A DNA stretch of 64,000 bases from Marixanthomonas sp002364245 (GCA_963973455.1 CAXAZF010000001.1:372001-436000); one strand, 5' to 3'. Shown: positions 1 through 8,626, numbered from the stretch's first letter. Notes: generated from the letters alone by a model not told the origin. Program-made: numbers and translations.

Positions 1-132
1 AATCCGTTTGAGGTATTTTCAAAACATTTCTACAATTACTTCCTTAAGGCAAATAATCAATCAAAAGGAATTATGAGTTACAGTTATATGGTAGCCTTAG
101 TCGTAAATTATTTTGAAGACAAGCCATTTTAG
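1..132 (+). CDS. C-terminal end of an unidentified protein (cut by window start)
   Basis: Frame 1 is open from the first base to a TAG at 130-132 and gives the last 43 residues of a protein (ending NYFEDKPF). The fragment is too short to assign to a family. It is placed on the plus strand just ahead of the amidohydrolase operon, with 93 bp between them, so it is probably a separate transcription unit. No function is claimed. Confidence 0.6.
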   Translation, partial: NPFEVFSKHFYNYFLKANNQSKGIMSYSYMVALVVNYFEDKPF

Positions 133-190
133 ATTTCTTAATGCTTTGTTAAAATTAAGTTTACGCCTATCAAAATGTAACTAGTACTTA

Positions 191-198
191 TATCTTTA
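191..198 (+). promoter_or_regulatory. Candidate -7 promoter element (TATCTTTA) of the amidohydrolase operon
   Basis: TATCTTTA matches the Bacteroidetes -7 consensus TAnnTTTG at all but the last base and lies 28 bp before the ATG at 226. No good -33 TTG is seen at the expected distance, so the call is tentative. The same octamer precedes csbD and the M14 peptidase gene in this window. Confidence 0.35.
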
Positions 199-225
199 GA
201 ACTCTAAAATTAAAAACGCACATTA

Positions 226-3189
226 ATGAGAAAAATTACGTTCCTCCTCCTTTGTTGCTTTTTTTCATCTCTTATTTTCGCTCAGGAATATTTTCCGAAA
301 AATGATGGGGTTAAAGAACAAAACAACAACTACACAGCCTTTACAAATGCAACCTTGTTTGTAACTCCTACTGAAAAAATTAAAAGCGGAACCCTACTTA
401 TTCAAAATGGAAAAGTAGTCGCTTCAGGAAAATCAATCGATATTCCTGAAAACTCCATTGTAATTGACTTAAAGGGAAAATATATTTATCCATCTTTTAT
501 TGATTCTTACACAAATTTTGGGGTTAAACAGCTTAAAAAGGCCGAAAGAAATGGTCGTTCTGCACAATACAAGCCATCTCGTGAAGGCTTCTATTGGAAT
601 GACCATATTAAACCAGAACAAGTAGCCATTGATGATTTTAAATATGATAAGAAACTTGCGAAAGAGTTGCGCAACTTGGGGTTTGGTACAGTAAACACAC
701 TACAAATGGATGGTATAGCCCGAGGCTCAGGGGTGTTAGTGACCTTAAATGATGAGGAAGGCGATGCAAAACGGATTTTAGATGATGCCTTAGGACAGTA
801 TTTTTCTTTTGAAAAAAGTGTTGCAAGCCGTCAAAGTTACCCAACTTCGCTAATGGGAGCGATGGCATTGCTACGTCAAATGTATCATGATGCCGACTGG
901 TATAGCAAAGGAAATATTGCAACTAAAGACCGTTCCTTAGAAGCCTTGCTTGAAAACAAAGACAAAATTGCTTTTTTTGAAGCAGGTAGCAAAAGCAACA
1001 ACCTACGCGCCGATAAAATTGGGGATGAATTTAATGCAAACTACATTATAGTTGGCGGTGGTGATGAGTATGAAATGATTACTGAAACCAAAGCGACCCA
1101 ATCAAAATTTATCATTCCAATCAATTTTCCTGAAGCTTACGATGTTAGCAACCCCTACGCAGCAAAGTACATTTCTTTGGCCGATATGCGCGATTGGAAC
1201 CAAGCACCTATGAACCCAAAGGTACTTTCAGAAAATGGTGTACAATTCGCATTGACAACCTACGAGTTGGAGAAACCAAAAGAATTTACAGAAAAACTTA
1301 AAAAAGCCTTTGAATATGGATTTGATAAAACAAAAGCCTTGGCTTCATTAACAACTGTTCCAGCAGAGTTGTTAGGTAAAAGTGACCAAATAGGTTCGCT
1401 TAAACCAGGCCGTTACGCTAATTTTTTAATCACCTCTGGCGAAATTTTCGATGAAGAAACCACACTTTATGAAAACTGGGTTCAAGGAAATAAAAATGTA
1501 ATTAATACAAAAGATCAAAAAGATATTCGTGGTAACTACAAAATTACATCTGGCGGAAAAACGTACGATGTTGTCATTACTGGTGATGTTTCAAAGCCTA
1601 AGGCCAAAGTAAAAGCTGGTGAAATAGAATATCCTTCAAAAATGGATTATTCTGAAAACTGGGTTACGCTTTCTTTTACGGATGAAAAAACAAATGAAGT
1701 TTTTAGAACTACTGGGATTGTCCCTAAACAAGGAGATGATTTTTCAGGAAAACTAGTTGCCCCAGACGGTAGCGAGTCCGATTTTACAGCGGTTAGACAA
1801 AAAGAAAGTGCTTCCGAAGAAAATTCAGAAAAGAAAAAAGACAAAACTGAAAAGCCAGAAATTGTGCCTCTTACCTATCCTAACATTGGGTATGGGTTTA
1901 CAACCAAACCTAAGCAAGAAGATGTGCTTTTTAAAAATGCAACGGTTTGGACCAGCGAGGAAGAAGGTGTTCTAAAGAACACTGATGTTTTGGTTAAAGA
2001 TGGTAAAATCGCTGAAATAGGTACCGATTTACGAGCGGGCGGAGCCAAAACCATCGATGCTACAGGTAAACACCTTACAGCAGGAATAATTGATGAGCAT
2101 TCGCACCTTGCAGCATTGGCTATTAACGAGGCTGGACAAAACTCTTCTGCCGAAGTAACCATTGAAGACGTTGTAGATCCAGAAGATGTTGGCATTTATA
2201 GAAACCTTGCCGGGGGTGTTACTTCCATTCAGATTTTGCACGGTTCTGCAAATCCCATCGGCGGACGTTCGGCTATTATTAAATTAAAATGGGGTGAAAA
2301 TGCAGATGGTCTTATCTACGACAATTCACCAAAGTTTATAAAATTCGCTTTGGGGGAGAATGTAAAACAGTCTAACTGGCAAAGTTTTAACCGTTTTCCA
2401 CAAACACGAATGGGCGTTGAGCAAGTATATACCAATTACTTTAACCGTGCTAAGGAATACGATGCTAAAAAGAAAAGTGGACAAGCCGTTCGCTATGATG
2501 AAGAGTTAGAAGTTTTTGCTGAAATTTTAAACGGTGAACGCTTTGTTAGCTGTCATTCCTACGTGCAAAGTGAAATTAACATGTTAATGAAAGTAGCTGA
2601 AAAATTTGATTTCCGCATAAACACCTTTACCCACATTTTGGAAGGATATAAAGTAGCCGATAAAATGAAAGAACACGGTGTAGGAGGTTCTACCTTTAGC
2701 GATTGGTGGGCTTATAAGTATGAGGTAAATGACGCCATTCCGTACAATGCATCTATTATGAACAGCCAAGGGGTTACCGTTGCCATTAACAGTGATGATG
2801 GCGAAATGAGCCGCCGTTTAAACCAAGAGGCCGCCAAAAGTGTAAAGTATGGCGGTATGAGCGAAGAAGAAGCTTGGAACATGGTTACCATTAACCCAGC
2901 AAAACTACTTCACTTAGACGATCGCACTGGTAGTATTAAAGAAGGAAAGGATGCTGATTTGGTGTTGTGGAGCGACAATCCACTCTCAGTATATGCAAAA
3001 GCAGAAAAAACATTGATTGAAGGTACTACCTATTTTGACCTTGAGAAAGACAAAGAAAAAAGAAATGCCATTAAAAAAGAACGCAATAAATTAGTGAAGA
3101 TGATGCTCGCTGAAAAACAGAACGGTGGAAAAACAAAGCCACCAAAAGGAAAAGATAAACGCGAATTTCATTGTGAAACCATAAACTAA
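226..3189 (+). CDS. Secreted double amidohydrolase-family protein (imidazolonepropionase-like), one active and one degenerate domain
   Basis: 987-residue protein with a Sec signal peptide (cleavage near FAQ, residue 20). It carries two amidohydrolase (metal-dependent TIM-barrel) halves. The C-terminal half (about 560-960) keeps the metal site: His-Ser-His at 625-627, His777 in CHSY, His803 in THIL and Asp857 in NSDD. The N-terminal half (about 40-430) has the usual beta-sandwich edge and the ending SLKPGRYANF, but where His-x-His is expected it reads FIDSYTN, so it probably has no metal centre. The family hydrolyses C-N bonds in cyclic amides or peptidic substrates; the substrate here is unknown. 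A lysine/glutamate-rich linker sits near 525-545. It is followed after 6 bp by a second amidohydrolase-like gene, so the two form an operon and probably an envelope complex. Confidence 0.88.
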   Translation: MRKITFLLLCCFFSSLIFAQEYFPKNDGVKEQNNNYTAFTNATLFVTPTEKIKSGTLLIQNGKVVASGKSIDIPENSIVIDLKGKYIYPSFIDSYTNFGVKQLKKAERNGRSAQYKPSREGFYWNDHIKPEQVAIDDFKYDKKLAKELRNLGFGTVNTLQMDGIARGSGVLVTLNDEEGDAKRILDDALGQYFSFEKSVASRQSYPTSLMGAMALLRQMYHDADWYSKGNIATKDRSLEALLENKDKIAFFEAGSKSNNLRADKIGDEFNANYIIVGGGDEYEMITETKATQSKFIIPINFPEAYDVSNPYAAKYISLADMRDWNQAPMNPKVLSENGVQFALTTYELEKPKEFTEKLKKAFEYGFDKTKALASLTTVPAELLGKSDQIGSLKPGRYANFLITSGEIFDEETTLYENWVQGNKNVINTKDQKDIRGNYKITSGGKTYDVVITGDVSKPKAKVKAGEIEYPSKMDYSENWVTLSFTDEKTNEVFRTTGIVPKQGDDFSGKLVAPDGSESDFTAVRQKESASEENSEKKKDKTEKPEIVPLTYPNIGYGFTTKPKQEDVLFKNATVWTSEEEGVLKNTDVLVKDGKIAEIGTDLRAGGAKTIDATGKHLTAGIIDEHSHLAALAINEAGQNSSAEVTIEDVVDPEDVGIYRNLAGGVTSIQILHGSANPIGGRSAIIKLKWGENADGLIYDNSPKFIKFALGENVKQSNWQSFNRFPQTRMGVEQVYTNYFNRAKEYDAKKKSGQAVRYDEELEVFAEILNGERFVSCHSYVQSEINMLMKVAEKFDFRINTFTHILEGYKVADKMKEHGVGGSTFSDWWAYKYEVNDAIPYNASIMNSQGVTVAINSDDGEMSRRLNQEAAKSVKYGGMSEEEAWNMVTINPAKLLHLDDRTGSIKEGKDADLVLWSDNPLSVYAKAEKTLIEGTTYFDLEKDKEKRNAIKKERNKLVKMMLAEKQNGGKTKPPKGKDKREFHCETIN

Positions 3190-3195
3190 GCAACC

Positions 3196-4488
3196 ATGAA
3201 CGTATTACATAAAATAGCCACTATTGTTGTTGTGTTAACTACTTCGGTAAGCTTTGCACAACAAACCCCGGCACCAAAACAAACACAAACAATTACAATT
3301 AAAGGAGCAACCGCCCATATTGGTAATGGTTCTATTATTGAAAACAGTACAATCGTTTTTGAAGACGGAAAAATAAGTGATATAGGCACTAATATAGCTT
3401 CAAAAGGAAAGGTAATTGACGCTTCAGGTAAGCATGTATATCCAGGTATCATCGCTCCCGTTTCCACTTTGGGACTTGGAGAAATTGATGCCGTACGCCC
3501 TACAATTGATGACGATGAAATTGGCGAAATGATTCCGAATATCCGTAGTTTAATAGCCTATAATGCCGAAAGCAAGATAGTTGAAAGCATGCGCCCTAAT
3601 GGCGTTCTTTTAGCGCAAATTACACCACAAGGCGGACGTATTTCGGGAACTTCATCCATTGTGCGTTTAGATGCTTGGAACTGGGAAGATGCAGCTGTTA
3701 AGACTGACGATGGCATCCACATGAATTGGCCAAACAGCTTTCGTCGAGGTCGCTGGTGGTTAGGAGAACCAAGAGGATATAAGCCTAACAAGGAATATGC
3801 GAAAGATATTGATGATGTGAGTAATTTTCTTGTAAATGCCAAAGCCTATAAAAACACAAAAGAACAACCAATGAATGAAGCTTTTAAGGCTATGAAAGGT
3901 TTATTTGATGGCTCAAAGACTTTGTTTATCAACGCTGACGGCGAAAAAGAAATGATCGACGCCGTTACAACCGCTAAGGAACAAGGCATAAAAAATGTTG
4001 TAATTGTTGGCGGGTACGAAGCCCATAAAATCACCAATTTTTTAAAGAAAAATGATATTTCAGTACTTGTAAGGCGCGTTCATACCACTCCAGAACGGGA
4101 AGATGACGATTACGATTTACCGTACAGACTGCCAAAGCTATTGGCCGATGCCGGCGTTATGGTTGCCTTACAAGCAAATGGGCAAATGGAACGTATGAAC
4201 ACCCGTAACTTGGCATTTTACGCCGGGCACCTAGTAAGTCAAGGAATGGACAAAGAAAAAGCACTACAGTTAATTACCGAAAATACCGCAAAAATATTAG
4301 GCATCGACGATTCCTACGGAACATTGGAAAAAGGCAAAAGCGCTACATTGTTTATTTCAGAAGGCGATGCGCTGGATATGCGCACGAATATATTAACCCA
4401 CGCTTTTATTGATGGTCGAGATGTTTCATTAGAAACTCACCAAACCGAGCTATGGAAAAGGTATATGGAGAAGTATGAAGGGGAATAG
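3196..4488 (+). CDS. Secreted amidohydrolase-like protein lacking the HxH metal motif
   Basis: 430 residues with a signal peptide ending near SFAQ (residue 21). The fold is recognisable from the N-terminal edge (GKISDIGTNI, GKHVYPGIIAPVS) and from the C-terminal signature GTLEKGKSATLFI typical of imidazolonepropionase-like amidohydrolases. The position normally occupied by D-x-H-x-H reads IIAPVSTLG, so both metal-binding histidines are absent. It starts 6 bp after the 987-residue amidohydrolase and is translated with it. By inference it is a non-catalytic partner or scaffold, analogous to the degenerate N-terminal half of its neighbour. A hairpin and T-rich stretch follow the gene. Confidence 0.82.
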   Translation: MNVLHKIATIVVVLTTSVSFAQQTPAPKQTQTITIKGATAHIGNGSIIENSTIVFEDGKISDIGTNIASKGKVIDASGKHVYPGIIAPVSTLGLGEIDAVRPTIDDDEIGEMIPNIRSLIAYNAESKIVESMRPNGVLLAQITPQGGRISGTSSIVRLDAWNWEDAAVKTDDGIHMNWPNSFRRGRWWLGEPRGYKPNKEYAKDIDDVSNFLVNAKAYKNTKEQPMNEAFKAMKGLFDGSKTLFINADGEKEMIDAVTTAKEQGIKNVVIVGGYEAHKITNFLKKNDISVLVRRVHTTPEREDDDYDLPYRLPKLLADAGVMVALQANGQMERMNTRNLAFYAGHLVSQGMDKEKALQLITENTAKILGIDDSYGTLEKGKSATLFISEGDALDMRTNILTHAFIDGRDVSLETHQTELWKRYMEKYEGE

Positions 4489-4493
4489 ATATT

Positions 4494-4530
4494 GAGACCG
4501 TTTCGCTGTTAGATATTTGAGTATAGATTT
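4494..4530 (+). repeat. Short post-stop repeat element, copy 1 (TTCGCTgTTAGATA core)
   Basis: Directly after the stop at 4488 the sequence carries the core TTCGCTGTTAGATA followed by a TTGAG/TATAGA run. A related stretch (TTCGCTTTTAGATA, then TATTAGACTTG) follows the smpB stop at about 24643. Both lie on the plus strand within 20 bp of a stop codon. Similar degenerate elements are common in flavobacterial intergenic DNA, though that is recalled, not tested. Confidence 0.45.
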
Positions 4531-4570
4531 AAAAAAAAATAGAAAACTCTATACTCTTTTCTCTTTTCAT
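4519..4570 (+). terminator. Candidate terminator of the amidohydrolase operon
   Basis: GAGTATAG (4519-4526) is the exact reverse complement of CTATACTC (4549-4556), separated by a 22-nt A-rich loop, and is followed by a T-rich tract. The long loop and low GC make it a weak intrinsic terminator. Confidence 0.45.
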
Positions 4571-4656
4571 TTTTTAAACAGCATATTTCTCAACTTTAAG
4601 CACTAAACAATAATATCGTTCATAAAAAGTTATATTTTTACCGAAAACTATCGTTA

Positions 4657-6207
4657 ATGAAGTATGTTTATGGATTGGCAATACTTGCTTGCCTCGTTTT
4701 ATGGAGTTCATGCCGAAATGATTTTGAAAGTGTCCCTAGTACTGGAAACCTTGAGTTTTCAAGAGATACCGTCTATCTAGACACTGTTTTCACCAATATC
4801 GGATCAAGCACGTACAACCTAAAAGTATATAACCGAAGTGATGAAGACGTCAACATTCCAACTATTCAATTAGCCAATGGCGAGACCTCTAACTATCGCT
4901 TAAATGTAGATGGAATCCCTGGAAAGTCCTTTCAAGATATACAGGTATTAGCCAAGGACAGTATTTTTATCTTTATTGAAACAACGGCCGATATTGGAAC
5001 ACTTCCAACCGATGAAACCAACTTTTTATATACAGACCAATTACAATTTGATACAGGTGGAAACCAACAAAATGTAGAGCTTGTTACTTTAATTCAAGAT
5101 GCCGTGTTTCTGTTTCCCGAACAACTGGGTGATGGCATAGTTGAAACACTAAACTTAGGCACCGACGGAGAAGGAAATGATATTTTAATTGAGGGCTTCT
5201 TTTTGGATGATAACGAACTGACCTTCACCAACGAAAAACCTTACGTAATTTATGGATATGCAGCTGTTCCACCACAAAAAACACTTAATGTAGAAGCTGG
5301 TGCCCGTGTCCATTTTCACGCTAATAGCGGAATTTTAGTTGCTAATACTGGTTCCATTAAAGCAAATGGAGAACAAAGTAACGACCCTGAATTATTAGAA
5401 AACGAAATTATTTTTGAAGGCGACCGGCTAGAACCTGCTTTTGCAAATGTTCCTGGACAATGGGGTGCTATCTGGATGACATCGGGAAGTACAGACAACG
5501 AATTTAAATACACGACTATTAAAAACGGAACTGTGGGTCTTTTAATGGATGATAATGATGGGGACAGAACTCTTACACTAGAAAATGTGCAAATTTACAA
5601 CAGTGCAAATTCTGGCTTATTAGCTAGAACTGGAAATGTATACGGAGAAAATGTAGTAATAAACAACAGTGGTCAAGCCTCTTTATCGGCTTCGCTTGGG
5701 GGAACGTATGAGTTTAACCATTCTACGTTTGCTAACTATTGGACTAATAGTTTCCGTAGTTTCCCAACTGTTTTGATCGATAACTTTTTTGAAACCGAAA
5801 CGGGCACTGAACCTTTTGACCTAGAAATTTCTTTTAATAACTGTATTATCTTCGGAAACGAGCAACGTGAAATCGCCCTATTGAAAGATGATGGAGCACA
5901 GTTTAATTTTAATTTCAGCAATAGTTTAATTCGTTTTGAAGATCCCAACGGGGAGTTTAGCGACAATCCATTATATGATTTCACAAACAATGCCTTATAC
6001 ACCAACTCTATATTTAATGAAGACCCTGTTTTTCAAAATACCGAAATGAACAATTTCAATATTGAAACAGGAACTTCAGCTGCAGATGGTATTGGGAATA
6101 CCGCTACTGCACAACAAGTTCCAGTAGATTTAAATGGTGAAAATAGAAATACAGGAGCTCCAGATGCTGGTGCATACGAAAGCACTATTTTTCCAGAGGA
6201 GGAGTAA
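4657..6207 (+). CDS. Lipoprotein with right-handed parallel beta-helix (choice-of-anchor Q-like)
   Basis: 516 residues with a lipoprotein signal: hydrophobic helix and lipobox WSSC, Cys19. After an N-terminal beta-sandwich-like region (about 25-150) there are repeated N/D/G-rich beta strands (about 190-450), including phrases such as NEFKYTTIKNGTVGLL and FNHSTFANYW that are typical of right-handed parallel beta-helix proteins. The tail (PVDLNGENRNTGAPDAGAYE) is the hallmark ending of choice-of-anchor Q proteins. The family binds or processes polysaccharides or mediates adhesion, but no catalytic residues can be named. It is a single gene, bounded by candidate terminators on both sides. Confidence 0.8.
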   Translation: MKYVYGLAILACLVLWSSCRNDFESVPSTGNLEFSRDTVYLDTVFTNIGSSTYNLKVYNRSDEDVNIPTIQLANGETSNYRLNVDGIPGKSFQDIQVLAKDSIFIFIETTADIGTLPTDETNFLYTDQLQFDTGGNQQNVELVTLIQDAVFLFPEQLGDGIVETLNLGTDGEGNDILIEGFFLDDNELTFTNEKPYVIYGYAAVPPQKTLNVEAGARVHFHANSGILVANTGSIKANGEQSNDPELLENEIIFEGDRLEPAFANVPGQWGAIWMTSGSTDNEFKYTTIKNGTVGLLMDDNDGDRTLTLENVQIYNSANSGLLARTGNVYGENVVINNSGQASLSASLGGTYEFNHSTFANYWTNSFRSFPTVLIDNFFETETGTEPFDLEISFNNCIIFGNEQREIALLKDDGAQFNFNFSNSLIRFEDPNGEFSDNPLYDFTNNALYTNSIFNEDPVFQNTEMNNFNIETGTSAADGIGNTATAQQVPVDLNGENRNTGAPDAGAYESTIFPEEE

Positions 6208-6232
6208 GTATTAAAAAATACAAAGCATAAAA

Positions 6233-6260
6233 AAAGCCGCTCAAAATTGAGCGGCTTTCT
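6233..6260. terminator. Bidirectional intrinsic terminator
   Basis: A perfect 12-bp stem (AAAGCCGCTCAA at 6233-6244 against TTGAGCGGCTTT at 6247-6258) with a 2-nt loop has A-run and T-run flanks. It lies between the convergent beta-helix lipoprotein and cold-shock genes and can stop transcription from both sides. Confidence 0.9.
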
Positions 6261-6282
6261 GTTTTCTAAAAAATGAATTTAT

Positions 6283-6474
6283 TTATAGTACTCTTACGTT
6301 TACTGCGTTCAATCCTTTTTTTCCTTCTTTTAAGTCAAATTCTACTTCGTCTTCTTCGCGGATTTCATCGATTAGTCCTGTAACGTGTACGAAATGTTCT
6401 TTGTTTGTTCCTTCTTCAGTTATAAATCCGAATCCTTTTGATTCGTTGAAGAATTTTACTGTGCCTTTTTGCAT
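6283..6474 (-). CDS. Cold-shock domain protein (CspA family)
   Basis: 63 residues covering one complete cold-shock domain: MQKGTVKFFNESKGFGFITEEG with the RNP1 motif KGFGFI and an RNP2-like region FVHVTG. These five-strand OB-fold proteins bind single-stranded RNA or DNA and melt mRNA structure. The length is the standard one. The gene is monocistronic, with about 137 bp upstream and a strong bidirectional terminator downstream. Whether it is cold-induced or constitutive cannot be read from the sequence. Confidence 0.95.
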   Translation of the reverse strand: MQKGTVKFFNESKGFGFITEEGTNKEHFVHVTGLIDEIREEDEVEFDLKEGKKGLNAVNVRVL

Positions 6475-6611
6475 TGTAATAAAAATAATTAATTAATAAA
6501 GTGCGAATGTACTGCATTAAAAGTTATAAAAGCACATTTTAACAAATTATATTTCAATTAATTACGAATAGCGGTAGAATCAGACTTTTACAAGCAACGT
6601 ATTTTTAATAA

Positions 6612-7136
6612 TTACTTTTTCTTTAACCATTTTAACCGCAAACTTGCATTTTTATCTTCAACGGGTTGAACAAGTAATGTATCTCCTTGAAAAGAATACC
6701 TTCTTTGAACTACTTTTCCCCAATCGCCAGGATTGGAATGCGAAAGCCGCGTATGCTCCACTATATTTTGATCTTCTAAAATCTTATAGTTTCCTATGTA
6801 AATATACGACCCAGTTAAATGTTTCAACGCTTCTTCAGAAATCGTATCGGTAAAGTTAGGAAAACGTAAATCGGTTTTTTCATAATCTTTTTTAAGTAAA
6901 TGCAAGGCCATATTCTTGTCTCCGTCGTACAACAAATATCCTTGCATGCCTCCACGCCACTCGCTCCAGTTTCCTAACGAGTCTTTTTGCTCCATAGCTT
7001 GAAGGCTCCATAATCCCGGTAATTTATCTGCTTCGGTATTAGTTTGCTGTGTTTCTTCTTTAGCTACCTTATTATCTTTACAAGAGTTAAATACAAGCCC
7101 TAAAAAAAATGCACACAAAACTATTTTAATGTTCAT
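6612..7136 (-). CDS. Lipocalin-like lipoprotein
   Basis: 174 residues with a lipoprotein signal peptide (lipobox FNSC, Cys19) and a spacer rich in E, Q and T. The body starts LPGLWSLQAMEQKDSLGNW and contains GYLLYDGDKNMALHL, which fits the bacterial lipocalin-like domain (PF13924 type): a beta barrel beginning with a G-x-W motif and a YDxxGxMs-like strand. Such proteins sit in the periplasm or outer membrane and are thought to bind small hydrophobic ligands; no ligand is evident. It lies 39 bp downstream of glyA on the same strand and may be co-transcribed. Confidence 0.72.
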   Translation of the reverse strand: MNIKIVLCAFFLGLVFNSCKDNKVAKEETQQTNTEADKLPGLWSLQAMEQKDSLGNWSEWRGGMQGYLLYDGDKNMALHLLKKDYEKTDLRFPNFTDTISEEALKHLTGSYIYIGNYKILEDQNIVEHTRLSHSNPGDWGKVVQRRYSFQGDTLLVQPVEDKNASLRLKWLKKK

Positions 7137-7175
7137 ACTGTTTAGTTTTAATAAATAGAAAATCTATATCAAGAA

Positions 7176-8450
7176 TTAATTTTTGAATAAAGGTCGGCCT
7201 TCCATTAAAGCATTCACTTTTTTAGCAACTTCTTTTAATGTGTCCTCATCTTCAAAATTGGTAATTACTTTATCAATTAGGTCAACAATAGTTGGCATAT
7301 CACTCTCAACCAAACCTCTGGTGGTGATTGCAGGGGTTCCTATACGAATACCACTTGTTACAAACGGCGATTTATCATCAAATGGAACCATGTTTTTGTT
7401 TACTGTGATATCTGCTTTTTCCAAAGCTTCTTCAGCATCTTTACCTGAAACATTTTTATTGCGAAGATCGATTAACATCATATGGTTATCGGTTCCGTTA
7501 CTAATTATTTTATAACCTTTATCTACAAAAGCTTGTGCCATTACGGCTGCGTTCTTCTTTACTTGTACCATATAGTGTAAAAACTCATCCGTTAATGCCT
7601 CACCAAAGGCAATCGCCTTTGCTGCAATAATATGCTCTAATGGACCGCCTTGATTACCAGGGAAAATCCCACTGTTTAACAAAGTTGACATTTTTTTAAG
7701 TTTCCCACTTTTCAGTTTTTGTCCAAAAGGGTTTTCGAAATCTTTCCCCATTACAATCATTCCGCCTCGTGGTCCGCGTAGGGTTTTATGTGTTGTAGTG
7801 GTACAAATATGACAGTGGGGTACTGGATCGCTAATAATACCTTTCGCAATTAATCCAGCTGGGTGTGCCATATCGGCTACTAGAATAGCATTAACTTTAT
7901 CAGCTATTTCACGAAATCGTTTGTAATCAATTTCACGAGAATAAGCAGAGGCACCTGCAATAATCATTTTAGGTTTTTCAGCTACGGCAATTTTTTCAAC
8001 TTCATCATAATCTATCAAGCCAGTTTCTTCATCCACCCCATAGAAAACAGGGTTGTATAATTTACCCGAAAAATTCACGGGGCTTCCGTGTGTTAAATGT
8101 CCACCGTGAGAAAGGTCGAACCCTAAAAACGTATCGCCTGGTTTCATACAAGTAGCAAAAACGGCTGTATTGGCTTGTGACCCACTGTGAGGTTGCACGT
8201 TTACATACTCAGCATTAAAAAGTGTTTTAGCTCTGTCTATGGCCAACTGCTCTACTTTATCAACCACTTCGCATCCACCATAATATCTCTTTCCGGGATA
8301 CCCTTCTGCATATTTATTGGTCAGCACAGAACCAGCGGCTTCCATCACCTGATCGCTTACAAAGTTTTCTGAAGCGATTAATTCCAATCCATTTAATTGC
8401 CGATTTTTTTCAGCTTCAATCAAGTCAAATATTTGAGTGTCTCTTTCCAT
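7176..8450 (-). CDS. glyA: Serine hydroxymethyltransferase
   Basis: 424 residues, the full family length. It interconverts serine plus tetrahydrofolate and glycine plus 5,10-methylene-THF, using pyridoxal phosphate. The PLP lysine is Lys222 in TTTTHKTLRGPRGG, and the motifs LIASENF (24-30), YAEGYPGKRYYGG (47-59) and DMAHPAGL are all present. The start ATG at 8450 directly follows a terminator-like hairpin, and the leader carries a promoter and a small upstream ORF, so expression may be controlled by attenuation. It is divergent from fumarylacetoacetase across a 216-bp gap. Confidence 0.97.
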   Translation of the reverse strand: MERDTQIFDLIEAEKNRQLNGLELIASENFVSDQVMEAAGSVLTNKYAEGYPGKRYYGGCEVVDKVEQLAIDRAKTLFNAEYVNVQPHSGSQANTAVFATCMKPGDTFLGFDLSHGGHLTHGSPVNFSGKLYNPVFYGVDEETGLIDYDEVEKIAVAEKPKMIIAGASAYSREIDYKRFREIADKVNAILVADMAHPAGLIAKGIISDPVPHCHICTTTTHKTLRGPRGGMIVMGKDFENPFGQKLKSGKLKKMSTLLNSGIFPGNQGGPLEHIIAAKAIAFGEALTDEFLHYMVQVKKNAAVMAQAFVDKGYKIISNGTDNHMMLIDLRNKNVSGKDAEEALEKADITVNKNMVPFDDKSPFVTSGIRIGTPAITTRGLVESDMPTIVDLIDKVITNFEDEDTLKEVAKKVNALMEGRPLFKN

Positions 8451-8460
8451 ATCTTTTTTA

Positions 8461-8488
8461 ATAAAAAGCCTATTCAGTTAAAACAGGC
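8461..8488 (-). terminator. Terminator-like hairpin in the glyA leader (possible attenuator)
   Basis: On the minus strand GCCTGTT (8488-8482) can pair with AATAGGC (8474-8468) around a 7-nt loop, with one G-U pair, and the stem is followed by TTTTTATT. It ends about 10 bases before the glyA ATG at 8450 and downstream of the likely promoter, so it would end transcription before glyA unless an alternative fold forms. Confidence 0.6.
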
Positions 8489-8498
8489 ATAGTAATTT

Positions 8499-8512
8499 TT
8501 AAACTAGTTTAA
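8499..8512. promoter_or_regulatory. 14-bp perfect palindrome in the glyA leader
   Basis: TTAAACTAGTTTAA is a perfect palindrome. On the minus strand it is enclosed by CATAG and CTATG, which can also pair, giving a nested hairpin next to the terminator. It could be an operator or part of an RNA switch. Confidence 0.4.
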
Positions 8513-8570
8513 CTATGGGTATCGATTGATTTAATGGTGTTTCCGTTAAGGAAATTATAAAAAACCTCAT
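8499..8570 (-). CDS. Possible 23-codon leader peptide upstream of glyA
   Basis: An ATG at 8570-8568 (minus) opens a 23-codon frame beginning MRFFIISLTETPLN and ending in TAA at 8501-8499. The ATG lies only 8 bases after the -7 element TACTTTTG, so the transcript would be nearly leaderless for this frame. The stop codon falls inside a 14-bp palindrome (8499-8512) just ahead of the terminator-like hairpin. It has no Gly codons and only two Ser codons, so classical amino-acid-specific attenuation is not obvious. Translation is unproven. Confidence 0.35.
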   Translation of the reverse strand: MRFFIISLTETPLNQSIPIVKLV

Positions 8571-8578
8571 CGAGATAG

Positions 8579-8586
8579 CAAAAGTA
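8579..8586 (-). promoter_or_regulatory. Predicted glyA promoter -7 element (TACTTTTG)
   Basis: On the minus strand TACTTTTG matches the flavobacterial -7 consensus TAnnTTTG at every defined base. No clear TTG is found at the -33 position. It would give a leader of about 120 nt before glyA. Confidence 0.55.
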
Positions 8587-8594
8587 CAAAATGG

Positions 8595-8626
8595 TTGTGG
8601 TTAGTCCTTCAGAAATTATATATTTG
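8595..8626 (+). promoter_or_regulatory. Predicted promoter of fumarylacetoacetase (TTG-N21-TATATTTG)
   Basis: TTG at 8595-8597 and TATATTTG at 8619-8626, 21 bp apart, match the flavobacterial consensus TTG-N17-23-TAnnTTTG completely. The start codon follows 40 bp later. The element lies next to the oppositely directed glyA promoter. Confidence 0.7.
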
